From: Oxytricha trifallax
Taxonomy: Eukaryota > Ciliophora > Spirotrichea > Sporadotrichida > Oxytrichidae
Length of the DNA stretch: 64,000 bases
Assembly: GCA_000711775.1 (NCBI GenBank)
Contig: ARYC01000252.1
Coordinates: 106,918 to 170,917 of the forward strand
Direction: 5' to 3'
The notes under the pieces: model-generated
Told to the model about the DNA's origin: nothing
The model's database searches: none
Seen by the model: only the letters and a program-made list of their open reading frames with translations
Program-made: the position numbers and the translations under genes
Shown here: piece by piece, positions 10,102 to 23,926 of the stretch
Numbering within the stretch: the stretch's first letter is position 1
Layout: each line of letters opens with the position of its first letter

Positions 10102-13100
10102 TCATATTTGTGGTTATTCATTAAACGGGTGTTGACGTCCGTGCCTCCCAGCACCGTCAGGGCCTCCCACCAACGTCAGGGCCTCCCAGTATCGTCAGGT
10201 TCTCCCAAAGGGCTTCATGGCCTCCCAGCAAAAGTCAGGACCTCCCAGTCACATCAGGGCCTCCCACCAACGTCAGGGCCTCCCACATTTTTTATCAATA
10301 ACACAATGATAAATTTATAGAAATTTTAGAAATAAAAAAAATTATATATCATTAGTTTTACAGTTTCATAAAAAAAAAAACTTTTTTTTTCCCTAAACTT
10401 TGGGTGAGTGCCCTAAATACCAAACAAATAATAGAGAAAAATATTATTGGTGTATTGTTTGTAATTTTTCTCTTTTTACGAATGTATTAATTGAGGTTGA
10501 AATTATTTCAGAATCTTCCCCTTAGCAATTTGGGTAACATACAGGTGTGTTACAAAGGAGTATAAATTAACTTTTCTAAATATTTAAGAAAACAATTTCG
10601 CGTTAAATTAATCTTCTAAACAATATAAATACGTATTTTTATAATTAATAACCTATGATATTGATTAATGTTTACAAAAAGTATATTGCTAAATAAAATA
10701 TTTATCTAATTAAATGATAATTTAACATTTTAACTAATAGCTTATATCAAATTATTAAAGAATTAAGTTAAAAAAATATATATGGATATATGAATTTAAA
10801 CTTAATTAAATGGTAATATTGAGGACAACTTACTAAACTTTTTTCATTATTTTAAGAACTAGTATTATGAATTTTTCATTTTCAATAATTTAAAGTATAA
10901 TATAAGTTACTTTTTAAACTGTAAACTATCTGTTTCACTTGAAACCTTAACTGCAATAAACTTTCAATTATTTAACATATATCTTTATTTACTATGATAT
11001 TTTGTCGCTAAAGTCAGTTATCTAATCTTTAATAATCATCATTAAAATTGTACAAACTAAAAACCTATATTTCAACTACCTGAAAAAATACGCATATATT
11101 AATATAAGTACCATAAATTTATAAAATTCGGATGTTAATTAATGATAAATATTATTAATGTTTAAGAGATCAAAAATAATAAAAAATATTCATTATAAAT
11201 CGTTATTATAGAAGTTTTTGAGAGATTAACGCTAATTATTTTAGTAATTAGTTAAGTATTTAGATTATTGTTAGTTTTAAAACAAATAATAAATGAATAT
11301 AAACTTAAAATTCATATATATACAATATAATTTTTAAAATTATAATTACTAGTTTCAGGAAATATCAAAATTTCCTATGTTAAATTGTTTTATTAAAATT
11401 GAAGATAATAACAATTAAATTTTTAAGTGTAATGTGTAAATGTAAGCAAATAAATGAAAAGGTTTAAAGTATAGATATTGTAAAAATACACTATTTTTCA
11501 AAGGATAAACCTGTGTAAAAAATAACATTATCTATAAGGTTCTAAATTAGAAAACAATTTTAGAATCTAACTAATTTTAGAAATAATGTTGTAATTAAAA
11601 TTTATAAATAATGATATCACTATTCTAAATATTTATCATCCTTGCGATATGATTTTAAGTCCTTAAAAAAAAATTTAATAGAATATTAATGAAATTTGGA
11701 TCATTCTAGAAAATGGGAATAATTTATTAATAAAATAAATTTTTGAAATGTTAACTTTTGAAAAATAATACTATAATTATATTAGTTGTCTTTTTAAGTT
11801 TGTATTAATAAAGAAACTTTTATTTAAAAATTAGTATAATTTGAACTAAACTAAAGTTTAATTGAGTTATATAAAAAGATTTTATTATCTTTATTATATT
11901 AACTTTTGGGAGGCCATGATGTTTCTGGGAGGTCCTGACTTTTGCTGGGAGGCCCTGACGTTGGTGGGAGGCCCTGACGGTGCTGGGAGGCACGGACGTC
12001 AACACCCCATTAAACTAATAAATTTTAGCTTCTTTTTTATTTTTAATCTTTTTATATATAAATAACCATTCTCCTTTTTAAAATTCATGATGTGGTGGCT
12101 GTTACTCATGAACAAAAGTTGTTCTAGGAAAGATAATATTGAGATCAATTAAAATTATAAATAAAATATTAAATCGTCATAACTTAAATTACCTCCTTTA
12201 CTTGAAATTATAAGTATTTATATTTTAAATAATCTTTACTTGTGATTTTAAATGTACTGGCCTTTTAGCATATTTCTTTAATGAAAAGTAACTAGTCTAC
12301 TGTAAGATTAACTTTTGAGAAATCCAATGAAGCTTTTTTAAGAAGTATGAATTTGTTATTTTTAGATGTCTATGCGAACCCACAATAAAATTACTATTGC
12401 TCTACAATTTTCAAGGATTATAAGCATGGCACCACTAAATTAATAATATTGTAAAATTAAATTAATTAATTCAAGTTAACAAGAGCAGAATTCTTGAGAA
12501 TTAAATGTGTGACTCTTTTCAATTAATTTAGATTTGTTATAAATTATGAAATTTAATACATTTTTTTATCAATTGTAAGTTATTTGAGAACATAACAGTT
12601 GATTAATCTAAAATTATTTTTTAAAGCGAAATTAAAGACTCCGACGTTCTAATCGAAATTTGTTCTTTTTGTGCAATTAAATCCCACTCATTGAGTTTAA
12701 TATTTTTAATTTTAAGAAATTCACTTAAATTCTTTAGATCTGTAAATCTCTATATAAGTTAGTTAGTCTTTAGTTTATCATAGAATTAAATTTAATTCAA
12801 TACTTAAGAATAATTCAAAATATATAAAATGTCAGGAAGAGCATAGATTTTATATGAATCTCTAATTATATTCAAATTCTACTTCATCTTAAACTTTATG
12901 AATTATTTGGAAGATTAAAATAAAAAAAATTGTAAACTGGCCTATATCTTAAATATCAATGTTTTCTAAAAAATTATTATTATATAGGATAAATAAGAAA
13001 TAAAAAAGAAGTCTTAAATAAATATTTTTAAATTTACTTAGTAATAGAATTGGATTAAAATTGTAGTAAAGTAGACTGTTTTATTTAATTGTGAATATGG

Positions 13101-14176
13101 AAAATTTGTATTTTATTTATATATTTTATTTAAAAGTAATTAATAAACTTAATTATAAATTGAAATGTTAATTAGTAACAGCATTAAATTATTTAAAAAC
13201 ATGAAGGTATCTTTACTTACCATAAGTTTGTGATGTTACTATTCTTAAGTCAATTCTTTTTTAAAGAATTTTCAAAAATATTTCTTTTAAACATTTTAGA
13301 ATTAAAATAATTAAATCTTTTTTCCTACTTTTATAGATGCTTAACAATATAAAATTATTGCTTGAACGAATCTAAAATTACATTAATATTCTGATTGAAG
13401 CCTATCAATAGTTTGCAGAATAAATATTTAAATTAAAATGAAAAACCATGTTTCTATTTTTAATTTGGTTTATCAAGTATACTCATATGTGAAAAATATA
13501 TACCAATTTTTAATCATCTTTATATATAATTCCCCTTTTCTTGAGATGATTATTGTTCTTAGATGTTTAAACTTATTAATTTCAAAATATTGAACGTATT
13601 TGGTTTGGATTATTCATGGAGTGCAGATATTTTGAAGTAAATTATATTTGATAAATAGATTAACTTAGATTATCTAATTTTATCCAGAGCGTCTGACTTG
13701 TATGTATTAACTGTCATTTTGGGAAAAGTCTTGTGAAATTCTTAGTACTTTTTTATTAAGAAATCTTGCAATAAAATAATAAGTAATCATCAATATAGAA
13801 AAACTATTAAGATTTATAATTTTAAAACAAATCTTATTAGCTAGTTGATAATTATCTTAGATAAAAAGTTTCGAATCTTGTCTAATAGCTTAAAACTTTT
13901 AGTGTTGCATATATATGTAAATGTTTTTACATTTTTTATCAATTAATAAATTAATATTTAATATATAATATTAAAACTATAGAATAAAGATTCTTTAATT
14001 TGCTGTTTGTTCTACTTAATTAATGAAATATATCTCATTTAACTAAATTGAAAAATATTGTAGCCTATTAAAATAATTTAAATTAAATTTTTAATTAGGG
14101 AGATGTTATCAGCACCCAAAAATAAGAAGTGACTTGCCTCAAAACGATAATTTCCCACCTGAATTTTCTGAATCAT
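10102..14176 (-). CDS. Family 2 gene, copy B, split by a transposon
   Basis: Parallel to copies A and C. The start aligns as MIQKIQ. Blocks seen include LQTIDRLQSEYQ and FRFVQAIILY near 13340-13400, a GTAAGT donor near 13215, and a C-terminal half at 12016-12130. The last codons are separated from the rest by the 1881-bp element at 10127-12007. Removing the element with one copy of its 8-bp duplication gives IYQFNEQPQI followed by TGA at 10102-10104, which aligns with IYWFKEELQR-stop of copy A. The gene was therefore intact at this point before the insertion. The product is unrecognised. Confidence 0.6.
10127..12007. mobile_element. 1.9-kb transposon with repeat-rich inverted ends and 8-bp duplication
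   Basis: The ends are GGGTGTTGACGTCC at 10127 and its complement ending at 12007. Each terminal region holds tandem units of about 19 bp with GGCCTCCCACCAACGTCAG as core (about eight on the left to 10287, five on the right from 11907). The 8 bp flanking both sides are CATTAAAC (10119-10126 and 12008-12015). The interior is AT-rich and shows no transposase frame, so it is non-autonomous. It lies in the C-terminal codons of family 2 copy B. Confidence 0.85.
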
Positions 14177-14499
14177 GAATAAAATATAAAATTTTAATAA
14201 ATTTTCAATATTTTGTTTTAAATTATATCTAAATATTCATTTAAAAGCTTCGAGTATAATTTCAATCTTGATATGATTGTTTAAAGCTAAAAAGCAGAGT
14301 TTATAAAAAAAATTAGATTTAAAAATTGTTTCCTCATTTTTAAAGAAATTAATAAGTTATATTTTGCAATATAATATTTATAAAAAATTAATTCTTACCT
14401 TTTTAAAGTTAATAAAATAAATTTTAAATGAAACCACACTAATTTTTTCATATATAAAATATAGTCAAACAGTTTGTGATTGAATAAAATGAAAAATTC

Positions 14500-14890
14500 T
14501 TATCATAAATTAACTCAAGACACAGTTCTTACATAATAACTTTTATTTAACCATCCTTAAACTACAAGTTCATAACAAATGATATGATTATATTTACATT
14601 AGAGACATCTTATGTCCCAAAATCTTCTCTACAGTATAAATAATCATAATTCTTTATATTTGAATTAATTTATGAATTTCAATCTTGAATATGCTAATAA
14701 TTATCTAGCTAAAATTAATTTATTGAAATTCTACATTTTTACAATAAGTGTAATGGAATTTTCTATTTCATTTTAATCAAATTTAAAATTTGTAGATAAA
14801 ATTCAAGATTTACTTTATGCATTTTAAATGATTTCAAATAAGTGTTATATAAAATTCAATACTTTATCTGGAACTTCTTAAGGTAATTAA
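14500..14890 (-). pseudogene. FL gene remnant B1 (3' part only)
   Basis: This piece matches the 3' end of copies A1 and FL gene 3: VPDKVLNFIQHLFEIIQNA near 14880 and a DGQIKVI tail near 14530. The FASLQKFKGT block and everything upstream are missing, and the usual stop is lost. It occupies the same place in its unit as A1 and FL gene 3 do in theirs. Confidence 0.5.
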
Positions 14891-15861
14891 AAATTTATAA
14901 AGTTTTTAATATATAATATATATTTTTTGTAATATTATCATTAAATAAAAATAATTATAATAAATATTTATGGACAATATCAAATCATAATGGCTTGGTA
15001 TTTAAATTTATTCTTACAAAATCTTTTTATAATTAATCAAATATCAATATACTAAAATTTGATTATAAAATTCCCCAAAAATAATTCCAAGCCCCAAATA
15101 AATATGTAAAAAGTTATATTATAAATTGCATTTTAATTCTAAATGTATTTTTTGATTTCTTCATAAGATCTTAATATAATTGAATCAGGTAGCTTGTGTC
15201 GAAGTTTTACTAGTATTTATGAAACTTAAATATAATGAAAGAATAACTTTTTATTAATGCTATAAAATATTTAATAATTATTTAAATCATAACTATGTAA
15301 ATAACTTTAGAAAGTATTGTTTTATTATTTTTAGAAATTTTCAAACAATAATTAATAATCTACATTAAAAAAACATTATATAAATCTAATTTCTCATGTT
15401 ATATATATTTATTTTAAAAATATTTTTTTATTCAGCAGTATGATTTTTTCATTTTTATATTTAGTTACTTAATTAAAATCCTATATATTTTTAAAACTAT
15501 AAAAAAAATAATTCTAATTGCCTTTGTTAAATCTTAAAAACATATTAATTTGATTGTAATAATAAGAAAGATTATTAATAAATTTATTAATAAAAATACT
15601 TCAATAAATAAAAATTTACTTATAATTTTATCGTTATAAATTTATTTGATTAGCTTTCACTAAAATTTAGACCAGATAGTATTCGGATTCATAATTATTT
15701 TTTTAATTCTCATAATTTTCTGAACATATTTAACTACTCTTGAATTTAAATATTAATTTTTTCATATAATTTTGTATTAAGATATAGCAACGTTAATTTG
15801 AAAATAAGCAATTAAATTTAATCATTATAGTAATTAAGATTATTAAATTATCATATTAAAG
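14891..15861. other. AT-rich spacer, no gene seen
   Basis: The missing 5' half of remnant B1 would be expected here, but only AT-rich sequence without recognisable blocks is found. Confidence 0.5.
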
Positions 15862-18800
15862 TCAAATATATTTAGCTTCTAACAAATTCATTGTAATCTT
15901 AATCTTGCCTGAAATTTAAGTTGAAATCTTTTAAAATTATAGGCTCTTACAATACTAAAAACTTGTTCTATTATTGAAGAAATATATATAAATTAAAAAA
16001 TTAAATTGAAGTTAAAAGAATTATTCATCTAAAAGTGCAGTTCAAGTTAATTATTTTAAACAATCTTGGGCTTATTCAATAAATTATTCAAAATTTAGTT
16101 TGACTTAATTATTGAGGGTTCTATCGCATAACTGGATCAAGATAACTTCACTTTAATTTGGGGTTTTAACATATTGAATATAGAGGCGTTTAATTAAAGT
16201 GAAGTTATCTTGCTCCAGTAATGCGATAGAACCCTCAATAATTAAGTCAAACTAAATAATGAATTCTCTATTGAATAAGCCCAAGATTGTATAAGTTAAC
16301 TAACTTTAACTACCACTATTTATATTTACTAAAAATATCTAAAATTAATCTTCTAATTTCATATTTATTTCTACAATATTATCTATAGTAAAGGTTCTAT
16401 TATACTCGTCAACATCAATAATCTAAATGTTTTCACAGTGAGGTTTAAGGATATTGATTAACTCTTATTATTAGAAATCTTAAGGTTCAAGAAAAGAAAT
16501 CTACAGATTTACAGTAGATGCATATTTTATGCTTTCAAAAATCATAGTATTATACGAGTATAATTAAAATGAGAAAATTGTTAGAAATAAATTAAAAAAG
16601 TGATCAAATAAAATTATTTCATATCAATATACAAGAGTTAAGATCTAACAGTCAGTAATATGAATTAAGCTTGAGTATAAGCTTTTTTTTACTTTAATTA
16701 ACTATTCAACTATCTGAAAATGGAAATTTTTTTCTTCTCAAATTTCTATTCTAATTCTAATTTCGGGCATATATTAAGATGATGTTTTAGTGATCTTTAA
16801 GTTTTTTCATAAATTTTTCTTAGATATCTTCAGGGTAACTTCCTCTAAAAAAAAAGGTGTGGAATTTAACAATTACAATCATTTTAAAAGCATCAACATA
16901 AACAATAATATTAGAATCAAGCATTATTAGGAGACTAGTTTAAATTTTAGAGAATTTCAAAATTTTACATCATCGAATTTTTCATCCTTTAATCAACATA
17001 ATCTCTAATAAGATCTCACAGCTTTGAATTTAAAATAAACTAGAAGTTGTAGGAAAAAATCCTATATTCCTAATAATGCTTGATTTTAATATTATTGTTT
17101 ATGTTGATGCTTTTAATACTGATTGATATTGTTAAACTCCACACCTTTTTTTAGAGGAAGTTACCCTGAAGATATCTAAGAAAAATTTATGAAAAAACTT
17201 AAAGATCACTACAACATCAACTTGATCTATGCCCTAAAATAAAATAGAATAGAAAAGCTGAGATGAAAAAAGTTCCATTTTTAGATAGTTGAATAACAAA
17301 TTTAAATTAAATAAGCATTAACTCAAGCATAATTCAAGTTACTCTCTGTTAGATCTTAACTCTTGTATATTGATATGAAATAATTTTATTTGATCACTTT
17401 TTTAATTTATTTCTAACAATTTTCATATTTTAATTATACTCCTATCATATTGATAAAATATAAAACATCAGGAAATTATTTTCTTGTAAAATAAATAAAC
17501 TTTGATAATAATTATTTTCGTGTATTTAATTACTTTCCACAAATAAATAAAGAAGTTTATAGTGTTTAAAATGGATGATTGATTTCTATGATTATTATGA
17601 GATTAATTTTGTGTAGTGATAATATATTTTTATTAGTTTTATGAAATTGAAATAGTTATTTATGAGTCATTAATGAGAATTTTATTTTTTAGTGCATTTA
17701 AGTAGTAATTATTTTAAACGCAACTTGCATATTTTATATTTATAATAATTAGTTTTTTCTAGAATTTACCTTTCTAATATATTATTATTGTTTAAACTAA
17801 ATCTTTGAATCTTTATGCATGAATTAGAGTTACTTCTTTAAGTTCGGAAGTATATTAAAGACTAAAGAGAATTTCCTTAATATAAGATAGAGTCAAGCTC
17901 ATTTTAATTTTATTTTCATAATTTAGAAATATAATACGTTAGTTTATAACATACAACTATAATTATATTTCAAAAATTACTGATCAATAATAAAGAGTAA
18001 TGTTTGATTAGGATCATATTATTGGCATCTTGAAATAGAAAATGTTCTTAAATAAATTTATTATTTATTTTTTGAATTCATTTAAATTAATAATATTAAT
18101 AATCTGACTTTTTAATAATAAAATAAGTAATAAATAAAAGTTCCTTTAAATACTTTTAGAGATTCAAAAACTGGAAAAACATTTGTCATAATTTAATCAT
18201 TTAAAGTATTTCTATTAATTTCTAATTTCTTCATGTAATTATAATTTAAAACCTCTTACTTTAATTAAACATAACCATTGGAGAAAAAAGATTCATTAGA
18301 TTATTGTACAATTATTATTACTATTTCAATTAATAATCAAAATCTCTGAACCACACAATAAGTTTTAAATGTGTTTTTATAATAAGGGTAATAATTGGAA
18401 TTAAGATTTATTTGTTATAGGAAGCAGTGTTTCCACCCTTTTTATGAAATATGAAAGTTTCATGATCAATATTTGTTCTAACCGAGATACCCCTCCCCAC
18501 CCCCAACCTATTTTATAATAAAATAATATAATAATTTATAAAATCTTTATAAATGAGAATTTTATAAATCAATCATTATTATTAATTTAAATATATTTAA
18601 AATTATTAAGCTTAAATTATAAATAAAAATAATTATTCAATCAATAAAATTTTAAATTCTCATTTATAAAATATTTTATAATTATTATAATTAATTAATC
18701 AATAATTTAAAATTCTCATTTATAAAAGATTTTATAAATTATTAAATTATTTTTTTATTATAAAATAGGTTGGGGGTGGGGAGGGGGGTATGGGGAGGTA

Positions 18801-21800
18801 TATCTCGGTTAAGGGTGGGGAGGTGTATCTCAGTTAGAACAAATATTTATACTCAAATCATATCTTTTCATATTTAAATATATGGTTAAGCATTTTTATT
18901 TAAAAAGATAAGTTTCAATGATATGGTTTTTGTTTATAATTTGATATAAGCTATCACTTTACAAATCTTTTTTTTTGAAAAATCTAATGATTTCAACATT
19001 TCATAAACTTGGCATATAATATAATTTTTTTGAATATTTCAAAATAAATTATTTTAAAATTCAATTCATTACCATCTTTTATTTTAGCTTGCTTTCTGTA
19101 TTATAATATTTTCATTCAAAACAAAAAGGTTTGCAAACGTAAGTAAATCTAAATCAAAAATTTGCAAAAAATGAGTCGATTTTAGTTGATTTTTATCCAC
19201 AATTTTGTGATGTTTTAATTTTAAAAGTAAATATAAATGGATATGAAGTTTTAATTTTAATAACAATATTTTCCAAAAACTTTCTTACACCTATTAAATG
19301 TGAGTACCCTATAGGAGATCAACCAAATTAAGTGAAATTGAATTATTTTGTTAAATTTGTAACAAGTTTCAGGGATGGATATCTATTAAACCTATTAAGT
19401 TCTTTTTAATTACTAAATTTGTTTTAATTAAATTAGAACTAGAACTTAATCAGTTTAATTTAAATTAACACCAATTTAAAAATACATTATTTATATTTAG
19501 TGCGGTATTAATGGAAAAGTTGGAATCGGGTTAAAATCTTAATTGTAACTTTATCAAAATATTAGAATTATATTGGTACCAGAAAATTTTTAATAAATGG
19601 AGTCTCAACGAATTATAAGTAGTTACCTTCATAAAATTTAGATAGGTTGTGTATAATAAGTCAAGAAAAATAAAAAATGTACTATCATTTGAATTTTCAG
19701 AAGATATATTTACATAAAACATTAATAAAGATCTTGAAATGATAAAATATAAAAGAATAAAAATCTCCACCATGAAAAATAATAAAATGTATTGAATCTA
19801 ACAACAAAAATGAAATAAATAGATAAAAAACCTTACTCCCAACATTCCACTCATCAATCAAAACAAATTAAAATTCTTATTAAAGTGTATTACAGTTTTG
19901 AATATAATTAAATTATGTTAAAATTATATTTTTACAAACCATAATCAGGTTATTTTATATAAACTATAAATAAATCAAATATTAATATTTTACTCCAATA
20001 AAAATAATAAAAAATTTACTTGATTAATTAATTTAACTTTAAATCTTTTTTTATAGTAAATATGGTATTTTACAAAGTCTTGAATGATCAAAGTTTCCAA
20101 ATTACAAAACATAGGAGGAAATAATAGAATAATAGTTTTAATATTTAAACTAAGATAATAATTATAAAATTGAAATGGGTAGACTTCATTAGTAATGAGA
20201 CTTAATTTTATAATATGTGAAAAATCTAGAAAATTTTTGTTATCATACTCAATTAATTCTCTTTAATATGAAAGCTGGAGTTCATTTGCTAGATTTAAAA
20301 GATTTTAAGCTTATAAAAAGCTTTTCTTATTTTTGAAATTATCAATATTATTTAAATATTTAAAATTAAATAGTTTAATATCTTAATAGGAAAAGTTTTA
20401 AAGTAATTAATAACAAGCTTTAAATTTTAGATATTCATAGCTTAAGAAAGTTAACCAATTTTTAAAACTAATCTCTCAATCTTTCTTTCGTGGAATCTTA
20501 ATTTTTTAAGCATATAATACAAATTCATTCAACTTATATTGTATATTTATAATTTATTAGAATGAGAGGTTGAATATGAACTCTAATTTGACTGATTATT
20601 GAAAATATAGATACTTCTCTATTAAATTTGAAGTTGTAACATTAACTGGCTTTCCTAAGCTATTAATGATATGATGAGAGTGGAGAAAAATTTGTTTATT
20701 TTTATGTAAACTCTCAGATCAATTTATTGTGAATTTTTCATCTGTAAAACTAATATGAATCTTGACAATCTTTTAGTTTAAAGTGGAAAATTCATGATTA
20801 TTGAAAGTCTGTGATTTAAAATTAAACAAAAAATTATGATTAAAATTAATAAAAATTTTAAGATAGTGTGTTTTAAGAGATCAAAATAATTTATTAGATG
20901 CCACTTTTACCATAAAATTTAACAAAAATTATACAAATATTTATAATGAAATTACTAAAGCTTAAAATTATAAGTTAATAACTCAGTGTTATCTATATAA
21001 AATGAGAAAGAATTAGTTATAAAAATGAAGCTTATGGTTTTATAACTTCTTGATTATCAAATATAATCATTATTTAAGTTCGTAATTCTGAAGTTTAATT
21101 ACTTTGGGGACATCTATATTTATTTAGATTTTATTGATTTTTGGTCGTTCATTATTACGTCTAAAATTCCCATCATTACAATTTAACTATTAACTCATTC
21201 TTAAGTTTAATTTTAATAAAAAGGTTAATGGAATAAATTTTGTTTGCTTTCTTTAAAATTTCTAAAAATTTATTAAATCCTCATTTTACTGATTATTGCT
21301 GGTAATAAATTAAATTTTAAATTTAATCATTTATACTTGATATTATAGGCAAAATGAAATCCCCATATATTATATTGTGATTAATATCTGGAATCATCAA
21401 CGATATTTTAAAAATTATTTGAATTTTTTCCATGAAGTTAACAATTAGGGTTATGGGCAACAATAAAAGTATCTAATACCCTCAAAAAGTAAGGCATTTT
21501 AAAATCAGAATCCATTCCAATTACAAAATTATTTGTTTTTTAAATAAATATATATTAAATTAAGATTAAATGTAAATTACATTCACTTGATCCAATTTTA
21601 TGATATACAAAAATTTGCTTAACTCTTCTATTCTCTTTGATTGGAAGTCCAATGATAATTAGAAACATTAGTTTTCTTTAATAAACTGAAACTTTTCAAA
21701 AATAAATCTATTTTCTTGGTGATTTAGAAGTCTCATGTTAAGATTTAGTAAAATTAATTAGAATCGTTCATAATTAAAAATAATCCATATTAATATAGGA

Positions 21801-22241
21801 GATTTGCTTGTATTGTAAGCTTGATTTTTATTATTAATATTTAATATATAGCTAACCTTATAAATAGAAAACTATAATTTATTAAGAAATAGATAATTTC
21901 AATATTTTTTTACAATAACTGTTTGGAAAAGTATAATAGTGATAAATATACAATTAGTAATCATATCATATCCCAAATATAAAATAATTTACATATTCTT
22001 AAACATTTTATAATAAAAAAAAGAAACACATGTATTATTTAAATAAAGTTAAATTTATTAAATTACAACTGAATTGTCTATAAATTAAATTGTTTATCAA
22101 TAAAAAAATTGCATTTAAAATACAAAATGAAGAAATTAAATTTATCTGTTTCTTTAAATATTAATGTTTTACTAAATTTTCTTTAAGTGGAAAGTAGCTT
22201 AGCACAGTGATATGTGGCAATATAGTTAACTTAGAGTTCAT
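15862..22241 (-). CDS. FL gene 2 (F-box-like/LRR-like protein)
   Basis: The start at 22241 reads MNSKLTILPHITVLSYFPLKEN. IES-1 follows, then LNMRLLNHQENRF near 21700. Middle blocks match FL gene 4 (20.2-20.5 and 21.3-21.7 kb). The FKGTF block is at 18137-18300, and IFESIKYASTVNLQISFLEP with ILKPHCENIQIIDVDEYN is at 16340-16550. The tail STQISGKIKITMNLLEAKYI precedes TGA at 15862-15864. Three foldbacks are inserted (16035-16316, 16556-17441, 18468-18849). One of them separates the ESIKYAS block from the tail, so the gene depends on removal of these elements. TAA/TAG act as Gln. Confidence 0.65.
16035..16316. mobile_element. Foldback element, family with GCGATA/GAGATAAC stem (copy 1)
   Basis: Left arm 16037-16165 and right arm 16190-16316 are near-perfect complements, including CTATCGCATAACTGGA and TTATTGAGGGTTC. 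Related copies are at 27647-28067 and 37028-37442, sharing GGGCTCATTC-type outer and TATCGCATCCCTGGAGCGAG-type inner stems. It is inserted close to the 3' end of FL gene 2. Confidence 0.8.
16556..17441. mobile_element. Large foldback (886 bp) in FL gene 2
   Basis: Arms of about 400 bp pair over their length: GAGTATAATTAAAAT at 16556 with its complement ending 17441, then TAAGATCTAACAG, GGTAACTTCCTC and AAGCATTATTAGGA. The centre near 16990-17010 is short. No coding potential was seen. No related copy was noticed in the window. Confidence 0.75.
18468..18849. mobile_element. Foldback, pyrimidine-rich-end family (copy 1)
   Basis: The arms start AATATTTGTTCTAACCGAGA and contain ACCCCTCCCCACCCCCAACC, with the complement ending at 18849. 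The right arm has an extra partial duplication of the G-rich block. Relatives are at 34542-34890 and 50324-50721. Confidence 0.8.
21746..22175. other. IES-1 of FL gene 2 (430 bp)
   Basis: Direct repeats ATT (21743-21745 and 22176-22178; AAT on the coding strand) bound a segment whose ends are TAGTAAAA and TTTTACTA(A), an 8-bp inverted repeat. Excision joins PLKEN to LNMRLLN in frame. It has no GT/AG ends. Confidence 0.75.
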
Positions 22242-23926
22242 ATTTAAAATAGATATTGAAATTAATCACGTTTAAAAATTATAATATTAATACAACTCTT
22301 TCAATTTTGTAAACAATCTTATTATTGATATTAAATATTGATTTAAAATTAATTTTAGATTAATAGTAAATCAAAAAATATTTATAACTAAAGATATATT
22401 AATTGTGTATAAATATCATATCCTTACCATTATATAAATATCAAGCAACATCCCTATCTAACTAAGCATAATGAATGAATGTAAATTCTTGGAAATTAAT
22501 CCGAGATGCACTATCCATAATTGTAAAAACAAAATAAAAAGTTATTATATATGTTTATTAAAATTAAAGACAAATATTTAAAATGAGAGATTATCAAGAT
22601 ATTTTGAAGAGGCGATTATAAAAGGAAGCAGTCTTAAGCCATTACAAAAAACTTCGTAACAGATGTTCATTATAACTAAGAAATAGATTTTAAGTTTTAA
22701 AAGAATTTAAAAATGGATTCTATCCTTGTAGACCTTATTAAATTAGATAAATATTAAAGACTAAATTAATTTGTTTAATTATAGACTGGGAGTTTAAGAT
22801 TATTGTTAATTTGAAGTTTTGGTGAGCATTTAACATTTAAATGATTAATATTTCTAATTATTCAGTTTGTAAATTTAAATGCAATTATTTCGAAATTAAG
22901 ACACCGAAATTAAGCATTCGAGAATTCTTTATTAATCGCAGTTTTTTTTAAAATGAAATATGTAAGTACTTATGGTTTTTAATAAATAGTAAAAGGTTTA
23001 TATATTTTAATTTAATAATATGTAGAAACTGTTATTTGTTCAAAATAAGCTATATGTAGGTGAATTTGATTTCGCTATTCAATTTAAATTAAAGAAGATA
23101 ATTATCATAAAAAATTTGTAATTAGTAGCTTTATTAAAATCTCTTATTTGGCTTTGCTAATAGACTTTTTTACTCTAATTTTTATAAAAGCTTGAAATAA
23201 ATCATTAAATTTACATTTTGCAAATATAAGTATTATAATCATAAGAAAGGTTTGAGAAGTGTTCCATAATTAGAATTTAATAAAGGTAATAAATTGACAT
23301 CAATACCCTTTAATCATTATTATATGCAAACTATAGATATGTTTTTGTTCTCTTATACCTATAAACTATAATTTTATTTTTATGTTTAATATGATTCGAG
23401 TAAATTAAAAAAGAAAATAAAAAATTACATTCATATAATATATTCTAAAATTAAAAGTTTCTTGGTTGCACAATTTAGTTAAATATTTTCTTTATAAATT
23501 TATAATTATCAGGATATTTATTAAAATAAATCATAATTATAAATATATTTTATTTTTTAATAAAGATTATGGATAATTCATAATTAATTATAAGATTTTG
23601 TTCAGTTTTATAAATATAAATTTAGATACTGATAAGAAACCTATTGTAATTTTAAAATTTATATTAATTCTATAAATTAAGTTATTCAATTATATTATTA
23701 TTAGTTATTTTTAATTGAAAATAAACTCCTTAATATTCTTCTTAATAATATAAAAAAGTTTATTTTATTAATTTAAATTAATATTTACAAATATAGTCAT
23801 AAATTACATTCAAGATATGAATTAAAAAAATTATATTTTTAGCGATAAGTTTTATGATTTAACTACTTGCTGCAAATTAATTGAAAATTTAAAGAGTTAA
23901 TTTTTGATAAATAAAATCTAAATTAA
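22242..23926. other. Intergenic between units B and C
   Basis: A 1.7-kb AT-rich spacer. Apart from the plus-strand frame at 22583-22825 nothing coding or repeated was recognised. Confidence 0.5.
22583..22825 (+). CDS. Small plus-strand ORF or MDS fragment (unidentified)
   Basis: An 80-codon frame from ATG 22583 to TGA 22823-22825, opposite to every array gene. It reads MRDYQDILKRRLQKEAVLS, HYKKLRNRCSLQLRNRF, then FKNGFYPCRPYQIRQILK, with several TAA codons as Gln. It is basic and probably helical at the start. The C-terminal third turns AT-rich and hydrophobic, as expected if the true coding segment ends earlier and runs into an IES. Under the standard code it would stop after 13 codons. Function unknown. 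Confidence 0.4.

Noticed and set aside
10127..10290. Tandem units considered as a CRISPR array
   Set aside because: Units are about 19 bp without unique spacers, mirrored at the other end of the element, in a eukaryotic context.
10087..10320. Plus-strand ORF over the GGCCTCCCA repeats, and similar ORFs at 11820-12065
   Set aside because: Translation of tandem terminal repeats of a transposon. Low-complexity, with no gene expected.
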